A DNA stretch of 64,000 bases from NCBI RefSeq assembly GCF_004217135.1, contig NZ_SHKK01000001.1, positions 6,696,001 through 6,760,000 of the forward strand, given 5' to 3'. The translations under genes were made by a program, and so were the position numbers. The notes under the pieces were generated by a model, which had not been told where the DNA came from, ran no database searches, and saw only the letters and a program-made list of their open reading frames with translations. The stretch is from Micromonospora violae. GTDB lineage: Bacteria > Actinomycetota > Actinomycetes > Mycobacteriales > Micromonosporaceae. This document shows positions 17,169 to 26,231 of the stretch, piece by piece (within the stretch, counting starts at the first letter, position 1; each line of letters starts with the position of its first letter).

Positions 17169-17189
17169 TTGGCGAAAACATTGTTCGCC
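17169..17189. promoter_or_regulatory. Inverted repeat, possible operator or hairpin
   Basis: TGGCGAA (17169-17175) and TTCGCCA (17183-17189) form perfect 7-bp arms around 7 nt. It lies 50 bp after the 81-residue gene, with no T tract following. Confidence 0.35.
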
Positions 17190-17250
17190 AGGGCGACCTT
17201 TCCTTGTCCGGCGACCGGTGTCCGTGTCGTCCGGTCAGGGGCGTACGCAA

Positions 17251-17285
17251 AAACGCCCCGACCGGATGACCCGGTCAGGGCGTTG
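17251..17285 (-). terminator. Terminator of rpmJ2
   Basis: 14-bp stem (17252-17265 with 17271-17284, one mismatch). Read on the minus strand it is followed by TTTTTGCG, i.e. a terminator for the L36 gene, starting about 30 bp after its stop. Confidence 0.75.
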
Positions 17286-17312
17286 GTGACGATATGTCCG
17301 GTAAGGGCTACA

Positions 17313-17435
17313 TCAGCCCTGCCGGCTCTTCCACTGCGGGTTGGCGCGGTTCACCACGACCACCCGGCCGCGACGGCGGACCACCACCGAACCCGGCTTC
17401 TGCTTCAGTGCACGCAACGAGCTACGTACCTTCAT
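17313..17435 (-). CDS. rpmJ2: 50S ribosomal protein L36 paralogue without zinc ligands
   Basis: 40 residues starting [20 protein letters not shown] and ending NPQWKSRQG, a clear bL36. It has no Cys, whereas the primary L36 binds zinc through three Cys and a His; it is therefore the C-minus paralogue (YkgO-like) that in several bacteria replaces the zinc form under zinc starvation, often under Zur control. The ATG at 17435 has a GGAGG Shine-Dalgarno 5 nt upstream. I could not identify a convincing Zur box in the roughly 185 bp upstream. Confidence 0.93.
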   Translation of the reverse strand: MKVRSSLRALKQKPGSVVVRRRGRVVVVNRANPQWKSRQG

Positions 17436-17621
17436 CTCTGCCTCCTCGGTGCAAGCGGTTCCGAGTATCGAAACGCCGCACCCACCCGCCAGATTCCCGC
17501 GACCTGGGCGTACCGGTGGCGTCGGTGACCGACCTCGGCGGCCGGCAGTGCGAGGTCCGCAACCACCGGGCCGGGCGGCGTCGGATCTGGTGACCCGACC
17601 CGCCCGCGACCGGTGCGGTGC

Positions 17622-18611
17622 TCAGCTCAGCTGCTGCTCGATCTCGGCCAACTCGTCGGCGGTGAAGTCGAGGTTGTCGAGTGCGGCGATGTTCGTCTCC
17701 AACTGCTCGACGCTGCTCGCCCCGATGATCAGGCTGGTCATCCGTGGGTCGCGCAGCGCCCAGGCCAGCGCGAGCTGCGCCAGGGACTGGCCGCGCCGCT
17801 CCGCGATCGCGCCGAGCCCACGGATGGTGGACATCTTCTCCTCGCTGAGGTCGCTCTCGTTGAGGAAGACGCTGGTGCGGACCCGCGAGTCGGCCGGGAT
17901 GCCGCCCAGATAACGGTCGGTCAGCAGACCCTGGGCCAGCGGGCTGTACGCGATGCAGCCCGCACCGACCTGCTCCAGCGTGTCGAGCAGGCCGTCGGAC
18001 TCGGTCCAGCGGTTGAGCATCGAGTACGAGGGCTGGTTGATCAGCAGCGGCGTACCCAGGTCGCGCAGGATCGCGGCAGCCCGCGCGGTCTGCTCGGAGG
18101 TGTAGTTGGAGATGCCGACGTAGAGCGCCTTGCCGGAGCGGACGACGGCGTCCAACGCCCCCATCGTCTCCTCAAGCGGAGTGTCCGGGTCGAAGCGGTG
18201 CGAGTAGAAGATGTCGACGTAGTCCAGCCCCATCCGGCTCAGCGACTGGTCCAGCGACGAGATCAGGTACTTGCGCGAGCCCCACTCGCCGTACGGGCCG
18301 GGCCACATCAGATACCCGGCCTTGCTGGAGATGACCAGCTCGTCCCGGTACGGCTTCAGGTCGGTGGCGAGCATCCGACCGAAGTTCTCCTCCGCCGAGC
18401 CGGGCGGTGGGCCGTAGTTGTTGGCCAGGTCGAAGTGGGTGACCCCCAGGTCGAAGGCGCGCCGCACGATGTCGCGCTGCCGTTCGAACGGGCGGTCCGG
18501 ACCGAAGTTGTGCCACAGGCCGAGCGAGACGGCGGGCAGTCGCAGGCCACTGCGTCCGCTGCGCCGGTAGGTCATGGTGTCGTAGCGGTCATCCGCGGCG
18601 AGATAGGTCAC
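17622..18611 (-). CDS. Aldo/keto reductase (L-glyceraldehyde-3-phosphate reductase-like)
   Basis: 329 residues, TIM barrel, NADPH-dependent. The catalytic tetrad is visible: Asp and Tyr in FDLANNYG, Lys in VISSKAGY, His in DIFYSHRFD. The phrase LANNYGPPPGSAEENFG and the overall length match the YghZ/GprA branch, which reduces L-glyceraldehyde 3-phosphate and other aldehydes. The GTG at 18611 is chosen because a TAGGCT box (18624-18619) sits 7 nt before it; the ATG at 18617 would overlap that spacing. It is divergent from a second aldo/keto reductase 76 bp away. Confidence 0.88.
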   Translation of the reverse strand: MTYLAADDRYDTMTYRRSGRSGLRLPAVSLGLWHNFGPDRPFERQRDIVRRAFDLGVTHFDLANNYGPPPGSAEENFGRMLATDLKPYRDELVISSKAGYLMWPGPYGEWGSRKYLISSLDQSLSRMGLDYVDIFYSHRFDPDTPLEETMGALDAVVRSGKALYVGISNYTSEQTARAAAILRDLGTPLLINQPSYSMLNRWTESDGLLDTLEQVGAGCIAYSPLAQGLLTDRYLGGIPADSRVRTSVFLNESDLSEEKMSTIRGLGAIAERRGQSLAQLALAWALRDPRMTSLIIGASSVEQLETNIAALDNLDFTADELAEIEQQLS

Positions 18612-18687
18612 GATCATGAGCCTAGTGCGGGCGCAGCGTGGCGGGGATCGGGCGTGCGAACCGGGACATCGGGGTAGTTTCGACGCC

Positions 18688-19668
18688 ATGCGGTTCATTG
18701 CGCTCGACACCCCCAAACCGCTGTCCAAGATCGGGTTGGGCACCTGGCAGTTCGGTTCCCGGGAATGGGGGTACGGCCCGGACTTCGAGCGGCAGGCGGC
18801 GCAGATCGTCCGGCGGGCCGTCGAGCTGGGCGTGACGGTCTTCGACAGCGCGGAGGTCTACGGCTTCGGGCGCAGCGAACGCATCCTCGGCGCGGCCCTC
18901 GGCGACGACCGGCCGAAAGTGGTGGTCGCCAGCAAGATCCTGCCCGTGCTGCCGGTGGCCGCGGTGGTGCAGCAACGGGCGGTCGCCTCGGCGGCCCGGC
19001 TCGGCGTCACCCGCCTCGACCTCTACCAGGTGCACCAGCCCAACCCGCTGGTCGCCGACCACAGCACCATGCGTGGCATGCGGACCCTGCAGGACGTCGG
19101 GCTGGTCGACGAGGTGGGCGTGAGCAACTACGGGCTGCGCCGCTGGCAGGTCGCCGAAGCGGCGCTCGGCCGGCGGGTGCTCAGCAACCAGGTGCGCTAC
19201 AGCCTGCTGGACCGCGCACCCGAACGGGACCTGCTGCCGTACGCGCGGCAGGCCGGCCGGGTGGTCATCGCGTACAGCCCGCTCGCGCAGGGCTTCCTCT
19301 CCGGCCGCTACGACGCCGCGAACCCGCCGACCGGCGCGGTCCGGCGCGCCAACCCGCACTTCCTGCCGGAGAACCTCGAACGTGGCGCCCCGCTGATCGA
19401 CACCCTGCGCCAGGTCGCCGACGCCCACGACGCCACTCCCAGCCAGATCGCCCTGGCCTACCTGCTGCGCCACCCGAACGTGCTCGCCATCCCCGGGGCG
19501 TCCGGGGTCGAGCAGATGGAACGCAACGCCGCCGCGGCCGACATCGACCTCGCCGACGACGAGTACGCGGCGCTGGCCGAGGCCGCGAAACGCTTCCGCC
19601 CGATCACCGGACTCGCCGCGATGCCCGCGATGCTGCGCGCCCGGTTCGGCAACCCAACCGGAAAGTGA
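18688..19668 (+). CDS. Aldo/keto reductase
   Basis: 326 residues. NADP-binding barrel with the tetrad in FDSAEVYG (Asp, Tyr), VVASKIL (Lys) and LYQVHQPN (His), and the cofactor-phosphate segment IPGASGVEQMERNAAA. The substrate is not predictable. The ATG at 18688 lies 7 nt after TAGTTT (18675-18680), so a leaderless start is predicted and the 24-codon in-frame extension is rejected. The next gene starts inside its stop codon. Confidence 0.87.
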   Translation: MRFIALDTPKPLSKIGLGTWQFGSREWGYGPDFERQAAQIVRRAVELGVTVFDSAEVYGFGRSERILGAALGDDRPKVVVASKILPVLPVAAVVQQRAVASAARLGVTRLDLYQVHQPNPLVADHSTMRGMRTLQDVGLVDEVGVSNYGLRRWQVAEAALGRRVLSNQVRYSLLDRAPERDLLPYARQAGRVVIAYSPLAQGFLSGRYDAANPPTGAVRRANPHFLPENLERGAPLIDTLRQVADAHDATPSQIALAYLLRHPNVLAIPGASGVEQMERNAAAADIDLADDEYAALAEAAKRFRPITGLAAMPAMLRARFGNPTGK

Positions 19669-20171
19669 GCACAGTGGACGACATCACCGCACTGATCCTG
19701 GACGACCACGCCGCCTTCCGGCGCGGCTTCGCCCGCCTCGACGACGCCCGCGACGAGCAGGAGATGCTCGCCATCTGGGACGCCCTCGCCCTGCACCTGG
19801 ACATCCACGCCGAGGCCGAGGAGGCGATCCTCTACCCGCACCTGGTCAAACACGGCGACGACGGCGAGGACGAGACCGCCGACGCGATCGGCGACCACAA
19901 CAAGATCCGCGACGCCATCGCCGAGGCGAAACTGCACCCGGTCGGCTCGGATCAGTGGTGGGCGGCGGTCGGCACGGCCCGCCGGGAGAACAGCGAGCAC
20001 CTGGCCGAGGAGGAGGACGAGGCGCTGCCCGACTTCCGCCGGCACGCCAGCACCGACCTCCGCGCCGAACTGGGCCGACGCTGGCTGACCTTCTACGGCG
20101 AGCACAAGAACGGCCGCAACCTTCCGTTCCGCGACAAGGACCCGCAGCAGTACGTCGCCGACCACCGCTGA
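19665..20171 (+). CDS. Hemerythrin HHE domain protein
   Basis: 168 residues. Four-helix bundle with the His/Glu metal-ligand pattern: DDHAAF, HLDIHAEAEEAILYPHL, IGDHNKIRDAI and SEHLAEEEDEALPDF. Such proteins bind a di-iron centre and are linked to oxygen, NO or iron handling. The GTG at 19665 overlaps the upstream reductase stop (GTGA), suggesting coupled translation; a GTG at 19674 is an alternative. The C-terminal part (DLRAELGRRWLTFYGEHKNGRNLPFRDKDP) is outside the bundle and unassigned. Confidence 0.82.
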   Translation: MSTVDDITALILDDHAAFRRGFARLDDARDEQEMLAIWDALALHLDIHAEAEEAILYPHLVKHGDDGEDETADAIGDHNKIRDAIAEAKLHPVGSDQWWAAVGTARRENSEHLAEEEDEALPDFRRHASTDLRAELGRRWLTFYGEHKNGRNLPFRDKDPQQYVADHR

Positions 20172-20226
20172 CATCTCCCCGGCACGGGGGAGTCGCCGGG
20201 GCCGGCCCCGACCGCAGAATGGCGGG

Positions 20227-21471
20227 GTGACCCTCCGCGCGGCGCTGGCCCCGCTGGTCGCCGGCACCACCTGGCGACGCGGCGTGTTCCTGCTGCTCGG
20301 CGGCGTGCTGGCGCTGCCGTACGGGATCCTCGCGGTGATCTTCGCCCAGATGCTCGCCGACTCGGCGATCCCGCGCCCGCTGGTCTACATCCTGCTGGTC
20401 ATCGCGGTGCTGATCGCCGTGGTCCCGTTGCTGCTCGACGGCAGCCGGGTGTTGGAGATCGCCGCCGTCCGGGCTCTGCTCGGTGTCGACCTGCCCGAAC
20501 CCGCGCCCGGGCACCACGGCGACCGGGAGACCCGGCTGCGCAGCGCGCTCTGGATCGCCACCCACCTCATCGTCGGCGCGCTGGTGATGATCGCGCTGAT
20601 CAGCGCCCTGCCGATGGCGCTGGCGTTCATCGCCCAGCAGTTCGGCATCGGCGTCGAGGTGACCAGCCGGGGAGGGCTCGGGCCGCTGGACGGACAGGAC
20701 AGCGGCTGGTTGGCCCTGACCGGGGTGCTCCTGCTGGTCGGTCTCGGCTACGCCGTCGCCGGGCTCGGCGCGCTCGCCGGATCCATGGCGCCCGTGCTGC
20801 TCGGCCCGGCCCCGGCGGAGCGGATCGCCGCCCTCGAAGCGCAGGCCACCCGGCTCGCCGAACGCAACCGGCTGGCCCGGGAGCTGCACGACTCGGTCGG
20901 TCACGCGCTGACCGTGGCCACCCTCCAGGCCGGGGCCGCCCGCGAGGTCCTCGACACCGACCCGGAGTTCGTCCGGCGGGCGCTCACCGCCATCGAGGAC
21001 GTCGGGCGGACCGCCATGGACGACCTCGACCACGTGCTCGGGCTGCTCCGGGAGAACAGACGCGACCGGCCGGTGGTGGCGCCGCAGCGTACCCTCGCCG
21101 ACCTGGACCGGTTGGTCACCGACGCCCGCGCGACCGGCCTGGCGGTGCACGCTCACCGCGCCGGCGACCCGACGCGGGTGCCCGCGGCCGTCTCCCGGGA
21201 GGGTTACCGGATCGTTCAGGAGGGACTGACGAACGCCGCCCGGCACGGCCACGGACCCGTGACGGTACGCCTGGACCTGCACCCGGACGCGCTGGAGCTG
21301 GAGTTGGTCAACGCGGTGCGCCACCCCGACCGGGCCGGGCCGGGGCGGGGCGGTCGAGGTCTGGACGGCATGCGGGAGCGGGTGCTGCTGCTCGGCGGCC
21401 GGCTCACCGTCGGTCCGGACGGCGACCGGTGGCTGATCCGGGCCCGCCTGCCCTACCAGGAGACCCGATGA
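20227..21471 (+). CDS. Two-component sensor histidine kinase, NarL type
   Basis: 414 residues. Four hydrophobic segments in the first 190 residues (about 20-45, 55-75, 115-140, 165-190) form a membrane sensor without a large extracellular domain. The HisKA_3 dimerisation domain is NRLARELHDSVGHALTVATLQAG with the phospho-accepting His, and the ATPase has the N box IVQEGLTNAARHGHG and G box GGRGLDGMRERV. It is predicted leaderless (CAGAAT box at 20215-20220, 6 nt before GTG). It overlaps the response regulator by ATGA and is its partner; the signal is unknown. Confidence 0.92.
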   Translation: MTLRAALAPLVAGTTWRRGVFLLLGGVLALPYGILAVIFAQMLADSAIPRPLVYILLVIAVLIAVVPLLLDGSRVLEIAAVRALLGVDLPEPAPGHHGDRETRLRSALWIATHLIVGALVMIALISALPMALAFIAQQFGIGVEVTSRGGLGPLDGQDSGWLALTGVLLLVGLGYAVAGLGALAGSMAPVLLGPAPAERIAALEAQATRLAERNRLARELHDSVGHALTVATLQAGAAREVLDTDPEFVRRALTAIEDVGRTAMDDLDHVLGLLRENRRDRPVVAPQRTLADLDRLVTDARATGLAVHAHRAGDPTRVPAAVSREGYRIVQEGLTNAARHGHGPVTVRLDLHPDALELELVNAVRHPDRAGPGRGGRGLDGMRERVLLLGGRLTVGPDGDRWLIRARLPYQETR

Positions 21472-22124
21472 CCACCGGCGTGCTCATCGTCGACGACGAC
21501 GAACTGATCCGGGTCGGGCTGCGGGCCATCATCGACGCCCAACCCGACCTGCGCGTGCTCGCCGAAGCCGCCGACGGGGCCGAGGTGCCACCGCTGGTCG
21601 CCCGGCACCGGCCCGACGTGGTGCTGATGGACGTGCGGATGCCCGGCATCGACGGCATCCAGGCCACCCGGCACCTGCTGGCCACCTCCGCCGACCCGCC
21701 CCGGGTGCTGGTGGTCACCACGTTCGCCAACGACGAGTACGTCTACGAGGCGCTGCGCGCCGGCGCCTCGGGTTTCCTGCTCAAACGGGCCCGGCCCGCC
21801 GAGGTGGTGGAGGCGGTCCGGGTGGTCGCGGCCGGCGAGTCGCTGCTCTTCCCGGCCGCGATCCGCCAGCTCGTCGGGGCGTACGGGCCGGCGGGCGGGG
21901 ACCGGTTGAGCGCCGCCCGGCTCACCGAACGGGAAGCCGAGGTGCTGCGGTTGATGACCACCGGCCGGTCCAACCCGGAGATCGCCGCGCACCTGGTGGT
22001 CGGGGTCGAGACGGTCAAGACGCACGTCGGCAACGTGCTGGCCAAGCTGGGCGTCCGCGACCGTACGCAGGCGGTCATCGCCGCCTACGAGTCCGGTTTC
22101 GTCACCCCGTCCGGCCCAGCTTAG
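21468..22124 (+). CDS. Response regulator, NarL/FixJ type
   Basis: 218 residues. The receiver domain has the acidic pair in IVDDDELIRVG, the phosphorylated Asp in VVLMDVRMPG, and the conserved Thr/Lys in VVTTFANDEYV and FLLKRA. The C-terminal LuxR-type HTH is LTEREAEVLRLMTTGRSNPEIAAHLVVGVETVKTHVGNVLAKLGVRDRTQAVI. The ATG at 21468 overlaps the kinase stop and has an AGGAG element upstream. It acts as a DNA-binding output of the upstream kinase; targets are not evident. Confidence 0.94.
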   Translation: MTTGVLIVDDDELIRVGLRAIIDAQPDLRVLAEAADGAEVPPLVARHRPDVVLMDVRMPGIDGIQATRHLLATSADPPRVLVVTTFANDEYVYEALRAGASGFLLKRARPAEVVEAVRVVAAGESLLFPAAIRQLVGAYGPAGGDRLSAARLTEREAEVLRLMTTGRSNPEIAAHLVVGVETVKTHVGNVLAKLGVRDRTQAVIAAYESGFVTPSGPA

Positions 22125-22164
22125 CCCCGGGTTGCCGCGCAAAATGTGAGCTAGCGTGGGTCGG

Positions 22165-23613
22165 GTGACTGCGCCTACCCCGGTAATCCCGGTTCCACCG
22201 GCCGACCTGCCCGGCACGCTCGGCGCGCTTCGGGCGGCCGGTCACCAGTACCGCACCGTCAAGCAGGAACTCCGCGACAACCTCCTCGCCCGGATGCGCT
22301 CCGGCGAGACCCGTTTCCCCGGCATCGTCGGCTACGACGACACGGTGCTGCCCGAGGTCGAGCGGGCCCTGCTCGCCGGGCACGACCTGGTGCTGCTCGG
22401 CGAGCGCGGCCAGGGCAAGACCCGGCTGATCCGCTCGCTGGGCGCGCTGCTCGACGAGTGGACCCCGGTCCTGCCCGGCTCGGTGCTCAACGAGCACCCG
22501 ATGCACCCGCTCACCCCGGCGTCCCGCGCCCAGGTCGCCGAGGCCGGCGACGATCTGCCGATCGGCTGGCTGCACCGCTCGATGCGGTACGGCGAGAAGT
22601 TGGCCACCCCGGACACCAGCGTCGGCGACCTGATCGGTGACGTCGACCCGATCCGCATCGCCCAGGGTCGTACCCTCGGCGACCCGGAAACCATCCACTT
22701 CGGGTTCGTGCCGCGCACCAACCGGGGCATCTTCGCCGTCAACGAACTGCCCGACCTGGCCGAGCGCATCCAGGTGGCGTTGCTCAACGTGTTGGAGGAG
22801 CGGGACATCCAGGTTCGCGGCTACCAGCTGCGGCTGCCCCTGGACCTGCTCCTGGTGGCCAGCGCCAACCCGGAGGACTACACCAACCGGGGCCGGATCA
22901 TCACCCCGCTCAAGGACCGGTTCGGCGCGGAGATCCGCACCCACTACCCGGTCGACCTGGAGTTGGAGCTGGCGCTGATCCGGCAGGAGGCCGACCTGGT
23001 CGCCGAGGTGCCGGAGCACGTCCTGGAGGTCCTGGCCCGGTTCGCCCGTGCCGTCCGCGAGTCGCCGTCGGTGGACCCGCGCTCCGGTGTCTCCGCCCGA
23101 TTCGCCATCGCCGCCGCCGAGACGGTCGCCGGTGCCGCGCTGCGCCGCGCCGGTCTGCTCGCCGCCGGTACCCCGCAGGGGCGCCCCGAGGCCGCCGTCG
23201 CCCGCGTCGGTGACGCGGTGTCTGTGACCAGCACCCTGCGCGGCAAGGTCGAGTTCGAGAGCGGCGAGGAGGGCCGGGAGACCGAGGTCCTCGCGCATCT
23301 GCTGCGTACCGCGACCGCCGAGACGTTCCGGGCGCACCTCGCCGGGCTGGACCTGTCCGGGTTCACCGCCCTGGTCTCCGACGGTGCCGCGATCGAGACC
23401 GGCGAGTTGGTCAGCGCCGCTGAGCTGCTGCGCCAGGTCGGCACCGTGCCCGGGTTGGCGAAGGTCCTGGACCGGCTCGGCCTGGGCGACTCGCCCACCT
23501 CGGAGGAGGCCGCCGCCGCCGTCGAGTTCGTGCTGGAGGGGTTGCACCTGACCCGCCGGCTCGGCAAGGACGTCGCCGACTCGGGGCGCACCGTCTACGG
23601 CGGCCGGGGCTGA
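22165..23613 (+). CDS. MoxR/magnesium-chelatase-type AAA+ ATPase
   Basis: 482 residues. Walker A LGERGQGKTRLIRSL, Walker B-like RGIFAVNELPDL, sensor VASANPEDYTNRGRI and arginine-bearing TPLKDRFGAEIRTHYP identify a chelatase-type AAA+ protein. Such ATPases work with VWA-domain partners to remodel or insert cofactors into target proteins; the VWA partner begins 2 bp after this stop. The GTG at 22165 follows a TAGCGT box (22152-22157) by 7 nt, so a leaderless start is predicted. The client protein is unknown. Confidence 0.88.
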   Translation: MTAPTPVIPVPPADLPGTLGALRAAGHQYRTVKQELRDNLLARMRSGETRFPGIVGYDDTVLPEVERALLAGHDLVLLGERGQGKTRLIRSLGALLDEWTPVLPGSVLNEHPMHPLTPASRAQVAEAGDDLPIGWLHRSMRYGEKLATPDTSVGDLIGDVDPIRIAQGRTLGDPETIHFGFVPRTNRGIFAVNELPDLAERIQVALLNVLEERDIQVRGYQLRLPLDLLLVASANPEDYTNRGRIITPLKDRFGAEIRTHYPVDLELELALIRQEADLVAEVPEHVLEVLARFARAVRESPSVDPRSGVSARFAIAAAETVAGAALRRAGLLAAGTPQGRPEAAVARVGDAVSVTSTLRGKVEFESGEEGRETEVLAHLLRTATAETFRAHLAGLDLSGFTALVSDGAAIETGELVSAAELLRQVGTVPGLAKVLDRLGLGDSPTSEEAAAAVEFVLEGLHLTRRLGKDVADSGRTVYGGRG

Positions 23614-23615
23614 CC

Positions 23616-25568
23616 GTGGCCGGCAACCGGTTCCGGTACGGGCAGTGGACCGGCGGGCCCGACCCGCTCGCACCCCCGTACGACGTGCGCGAGGCCGTTG
23701 ACGCGGTCGGTGCCGAGGTGCTGGCCGGCGGCAGCCTGCGGGAGGCGCTGCGCGACCTGTTGCGCCGTGGCCCGCAGGGGCGCGGTGGGCTGGACGACCT
23801 GGCCGCCCGGGCTCGGCGGCTGCGCCGGGAGGCGCTGCGCAGGGGCGACCTGGACGGCGCGGTGACCCGGGCCCAGGCGTTGCTCGACCAGGCCCTCGCC
23901 GCCGAGCGGGACGAGCTGCGGGGCCGCGACGACGACGCCGCGCGGTTCGCCGAGACGGTGTTGGACAATCTGCCCCGCTCGACCGCGCGGGCGGTGGAGG
24001 AGCTGTCCGGCTACCAGTGGGCCAGCGACGACGCCCGCCGTTCGTACCAGCAGATTCTCGACCAACTCCGCGACGACGTGCTCGGTCAACGCTTCGCCGG
24101 GCTGCGCGACGCGGTACGCGCCTCCGCCGACCCGGCCGCCCAGCAGCGGCTCGCCGAGATGATGGCCGACCTGAACGACCTGCTCGCCCGGCACGGTCGC
24201 GCGGAGGACACCACCGACGCGTTCGCCGAGTTCATGCGCCGGCACGGTGACTTCTTCCCGGAGAAGCCGGCGACCGTCGACGAGTTGATCGACGTGCTGG
24301 CCCGCCGGGCCGCGGCCGGGGAGCGGCTGATGAACTCGCTCTCCGAGCGGCAGCGCGCCGAGCTGGCCGGCCTCATGCAGCAGTCGCTCGGCGACCGCCT
24401 CGCGGGCGAGCTGTCCGCGCTCGACGCGAACCTGCGGACGCTGCGACCCGATCTGCGCTGGGGGCGGGGCGAGCGGGTCCGAGGCGACCGGCCGCTCGAC
24501 TACGCCGACGCGGCGGGCGCGTTGGGCGAGATCGGCGAACTGGACGACCTGCTGGACCAGCTCGACCAGGACCACCCGGGGGCGACCCTCGACGACGTGG
24601 ACGTCGACGCGGTGGCCCGCACGCTGGGCCGGGACGCGGCCGACGACGTTCGCCGGCTGCGCGATCTGGAGCGGGAGCTGCGCCGCCAGGGCTGGGTGAG
24701 CCGGGACGCGGAGGGGCTCACGCTGAGCCCGAAGGCGCTGCGCCGGCTCGGTGGGACGGCGCTGCGGCGGGTCTTCGCCGAGCTGACCGCCGGGCCGCGC
24801 GGCCAGCACGACCTGCGTTCGGCCGGTGCGGCGGGCGAGGTCAGCGGCGCGTCCAGACCCTGGCAGTACGGCGATGAGCAACCGTTGGACGTGGTCCGGA
24901 CGCTGACCCGGGCGGTCAGTCGGGCCGGGCCGACGGTTCCGGTGCAGCTCGCGGTGGACGACTTCGAGGTGGTGGAGACCGAGAAACGGGCCTCGGCCGC
25001 GGTGGTGCTCTGCGTCGACCTGTCGTACTCGATGATCTCGCAGGGTCGTTGGGGGCCGATGAAGCAGACGGCGCTGGCGCTGGCACACCTGATGGAGACG
25101 CGCTTCCCGCAGGACGCCCTGCAGATCGTGGGCTTCGGCCGGGAGGCGATGACGCTCACCCAGCAGGAGTTGGCGGCCGTGGAGCCGGACATGGAACAGG
25201 GCACCAACCTGCAGCACGCGCTGCGGTTGGCGGGCCGGCACCTGCGCCGGCATCCGGACGCCGAGCCGGTCGTGCTGGTGGTCACCGACGGCGAGCCGAC
25301 CGCCCACCTGGACCCGGACGACGGGGAGGCGCTGTTCCACTGGCCGCCGCTGCCGGAGACGATCGAGGCGACGGTCCGCGAGGTGGACCGGCTGAGCCGC
25401 TACGGCGCCACGCTCAACCTGTTCATGCTCGGCGACGACCCGGGTCTGCGCCGCTTCGTCGACGCGGTGGCCCGCCGCAGCCGGGGCCGCATGTTCACCC
25501 CCGACACCGACGACCTGGGCGAGTACGTGGTCAGCGACTACCTTCGCTCCCGCCAGTCTCGCCGCTAG
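23616..25568 (+). CDS. VWA domain protein, partner of the MoxR ATPase
   Basis: 650 residues. The long N-terminal part (about 1-420) is highly charged and helical; the C-terminal VWA domain (about 450-640) has a full MIDAS motif DLSYS in VVLCVDLSYSMIS, with later Thr and Asp in EQGTNLQHAL and VVLVVTDGEPTAHLD. No transmembrane segments, so a cytosolic chaperone-like complex with the ATPase is likely. GTG start 2 bp after the upstream stop. A 75-bp palindrome follows about 35 bp after its stop. Confidence 0.85.
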   Translation: MAGNRFRYGQWTGGPDPLAPPYDVREAVDAVGAEVLAGGSLREALRDLLRRGPQGRGGLDDLAARARRLRREALRRGDLDGAVTRAQALLDQALAAERDELRGRDDDAARFAETVLDNLPRSTARAVEELSGYQWASDDARRSYQQILDQLRDDVLGQRFAGLRDAVRASADPAAQQRLAEMMADLNDLLARHGRAEDTTDAFAEFMRRHGDFFPEKPATVDELIDVLARRAAAGERLMNSLSERQRAELAGLMQQSLGDRLAGELSALDANLRTLRPDLRWGRGERVRGDRPLDYADAAGALGEIGELDDLLDQLDQDHPGATLDDVDVDAVARTLGRDAADDVRRLRDLERELRRQGWVSRDAEGLTLSPKALRRLGGTALRRVFAELTAGPRGQHDLRSAGAAGEVSGASRPWQYGDEQPLDVVRTLTRAVSRAGPTVPVQLAVDDFEVVETEKRASAAVVLCVDLSYSMISQGRWGPMKQTALALAHLMETRFPQDALQIVGFGREAMTLTQQELAAVEPDMEQGTNLQHALRLAGRHLRRHPDAEPVVLVVTDGEPTAHLDPDDGEALFHWPPLPETIEATVREVDRLSRYGATLNLFMLGDDPGLRRFVDAVARRSRGRMFTPDTDDLGEYVVSDYLRSRQSRR

Positions 25569-25604
25569 CCAACCTCCTAGCCGCCCTCCATGCCGCCCCA
25601 CCCC

Positions 25605-25679
25605 GTCGATCATGCAGTTGTGGTGGGTGACAAATGCTGCCCGTCCGGGTGAACCGGGCACCACAACTCCATGATCGAC
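25605..25679. repeat. 75-bp palindromic element, copy 1
   Basis: Outer arms begin GTCGATCA and end TGATCGAC, with AGTTGTGGTG/CACCACAACT inside and a conserved GGTGACAAAT at the left of the loop. Here the dyad extends into the flanks: 25593-25625 pairs with 25659-25691 (33 bp, one mismatch). It shares size and core with the copy at 34665. A transcript would form a very strong hairpin between the VWA gene and the next gene. Confidence 0.85.
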
Positions 25680-25703
25680 GGGGTGGGGCGGTGGGGTAGG
25701 GTT

Positions 25704-26171
25704 GTGGTGGAGAGTGGCGGGTTGCGGCGTGCCTATGACGGGGTGTTTGGTGAGATCGACATTGGGGGGTTTGGTCCGGCTCCGCAGGGACAGCTCAGCG
25801 CCGAGCAGATCGTCGCGCATCTGGTCGCCAACGACGAGCTGATGATCCAGGCCACCGAGGCGCTGCTGGCCGGGTCGCCGTTCGCGTACTACGAGTTGGA
25901 AGAGGACATGCACCGTCCGCAGCTCGACGCGCTCGCCGCCGAGCAGGGTGGTCTGCGTGGACTGACGGCGCTGCTGCACGGCACCAGTGATCGGCTGTGC
26001 GGGCTGGTCGACCAGCTCGGGCTGGCTGCGGAGACTCCGGTCGAGACGCACCTTCGCGAGGGCTTCGACCTCATCGTCGACGAGCCGCTGCCCTGGTCCC
26101 GGACCCTGGACCTGCACACCCGGGTCCACCTCCCCAAACACCAGGCCCAACTCCGACTCCTCCGCGCCTGA
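25704..26171 (+). CDS. Maleylpyruvate isomerase/DinB-like protein
   Basis: About 155 residues. The helical segment GQLSAEQIVAHLVANDELMIQATEALLAG fits the N-terminal domain of mycothiol-dependent maleylpyruvate isomerase-like or DinB_2 proteins, a family of metal-binding four-helix bundles that use mycothiol in actinobacteria. The C-terminal DLHTRVHLPKHQAQLRLLRA supplies His residues. The start is uncertain: ATG at 25671 lies within the right arm of the palindrome, while GTG codons at 25704 and 25707 avoid it. Function is tentative. Confidence 0.6.
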   Translation: MVESGGLRRAYDGVFGEIDIGGFGPAPQGQLSAEQIVAHLVANDELMIQATEALLAGSPFAYYELEEDMHRPQLDALAAEQGGLRGLTALLHGTSDRLCGLVDQLGLAAETPVETHLREGFDLIVDEPLPWSRTLDLHTRVHLPKHQAQLRLLRA

Positions 26172-26231
26172 GACGCATCGCCGGCGCGGGGCGGCAGCGC
26201 CCGGGCTTGGCGCGGGCAGGGGCAGGCCGGT

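Noticed and set aside
17169..17189. Terminator of the 81-residue gene
   Set aside because: Only 7-bp arms with AT-rich loop and no T tract; an operator is as likely, so it is listed only as an inverted repeat.
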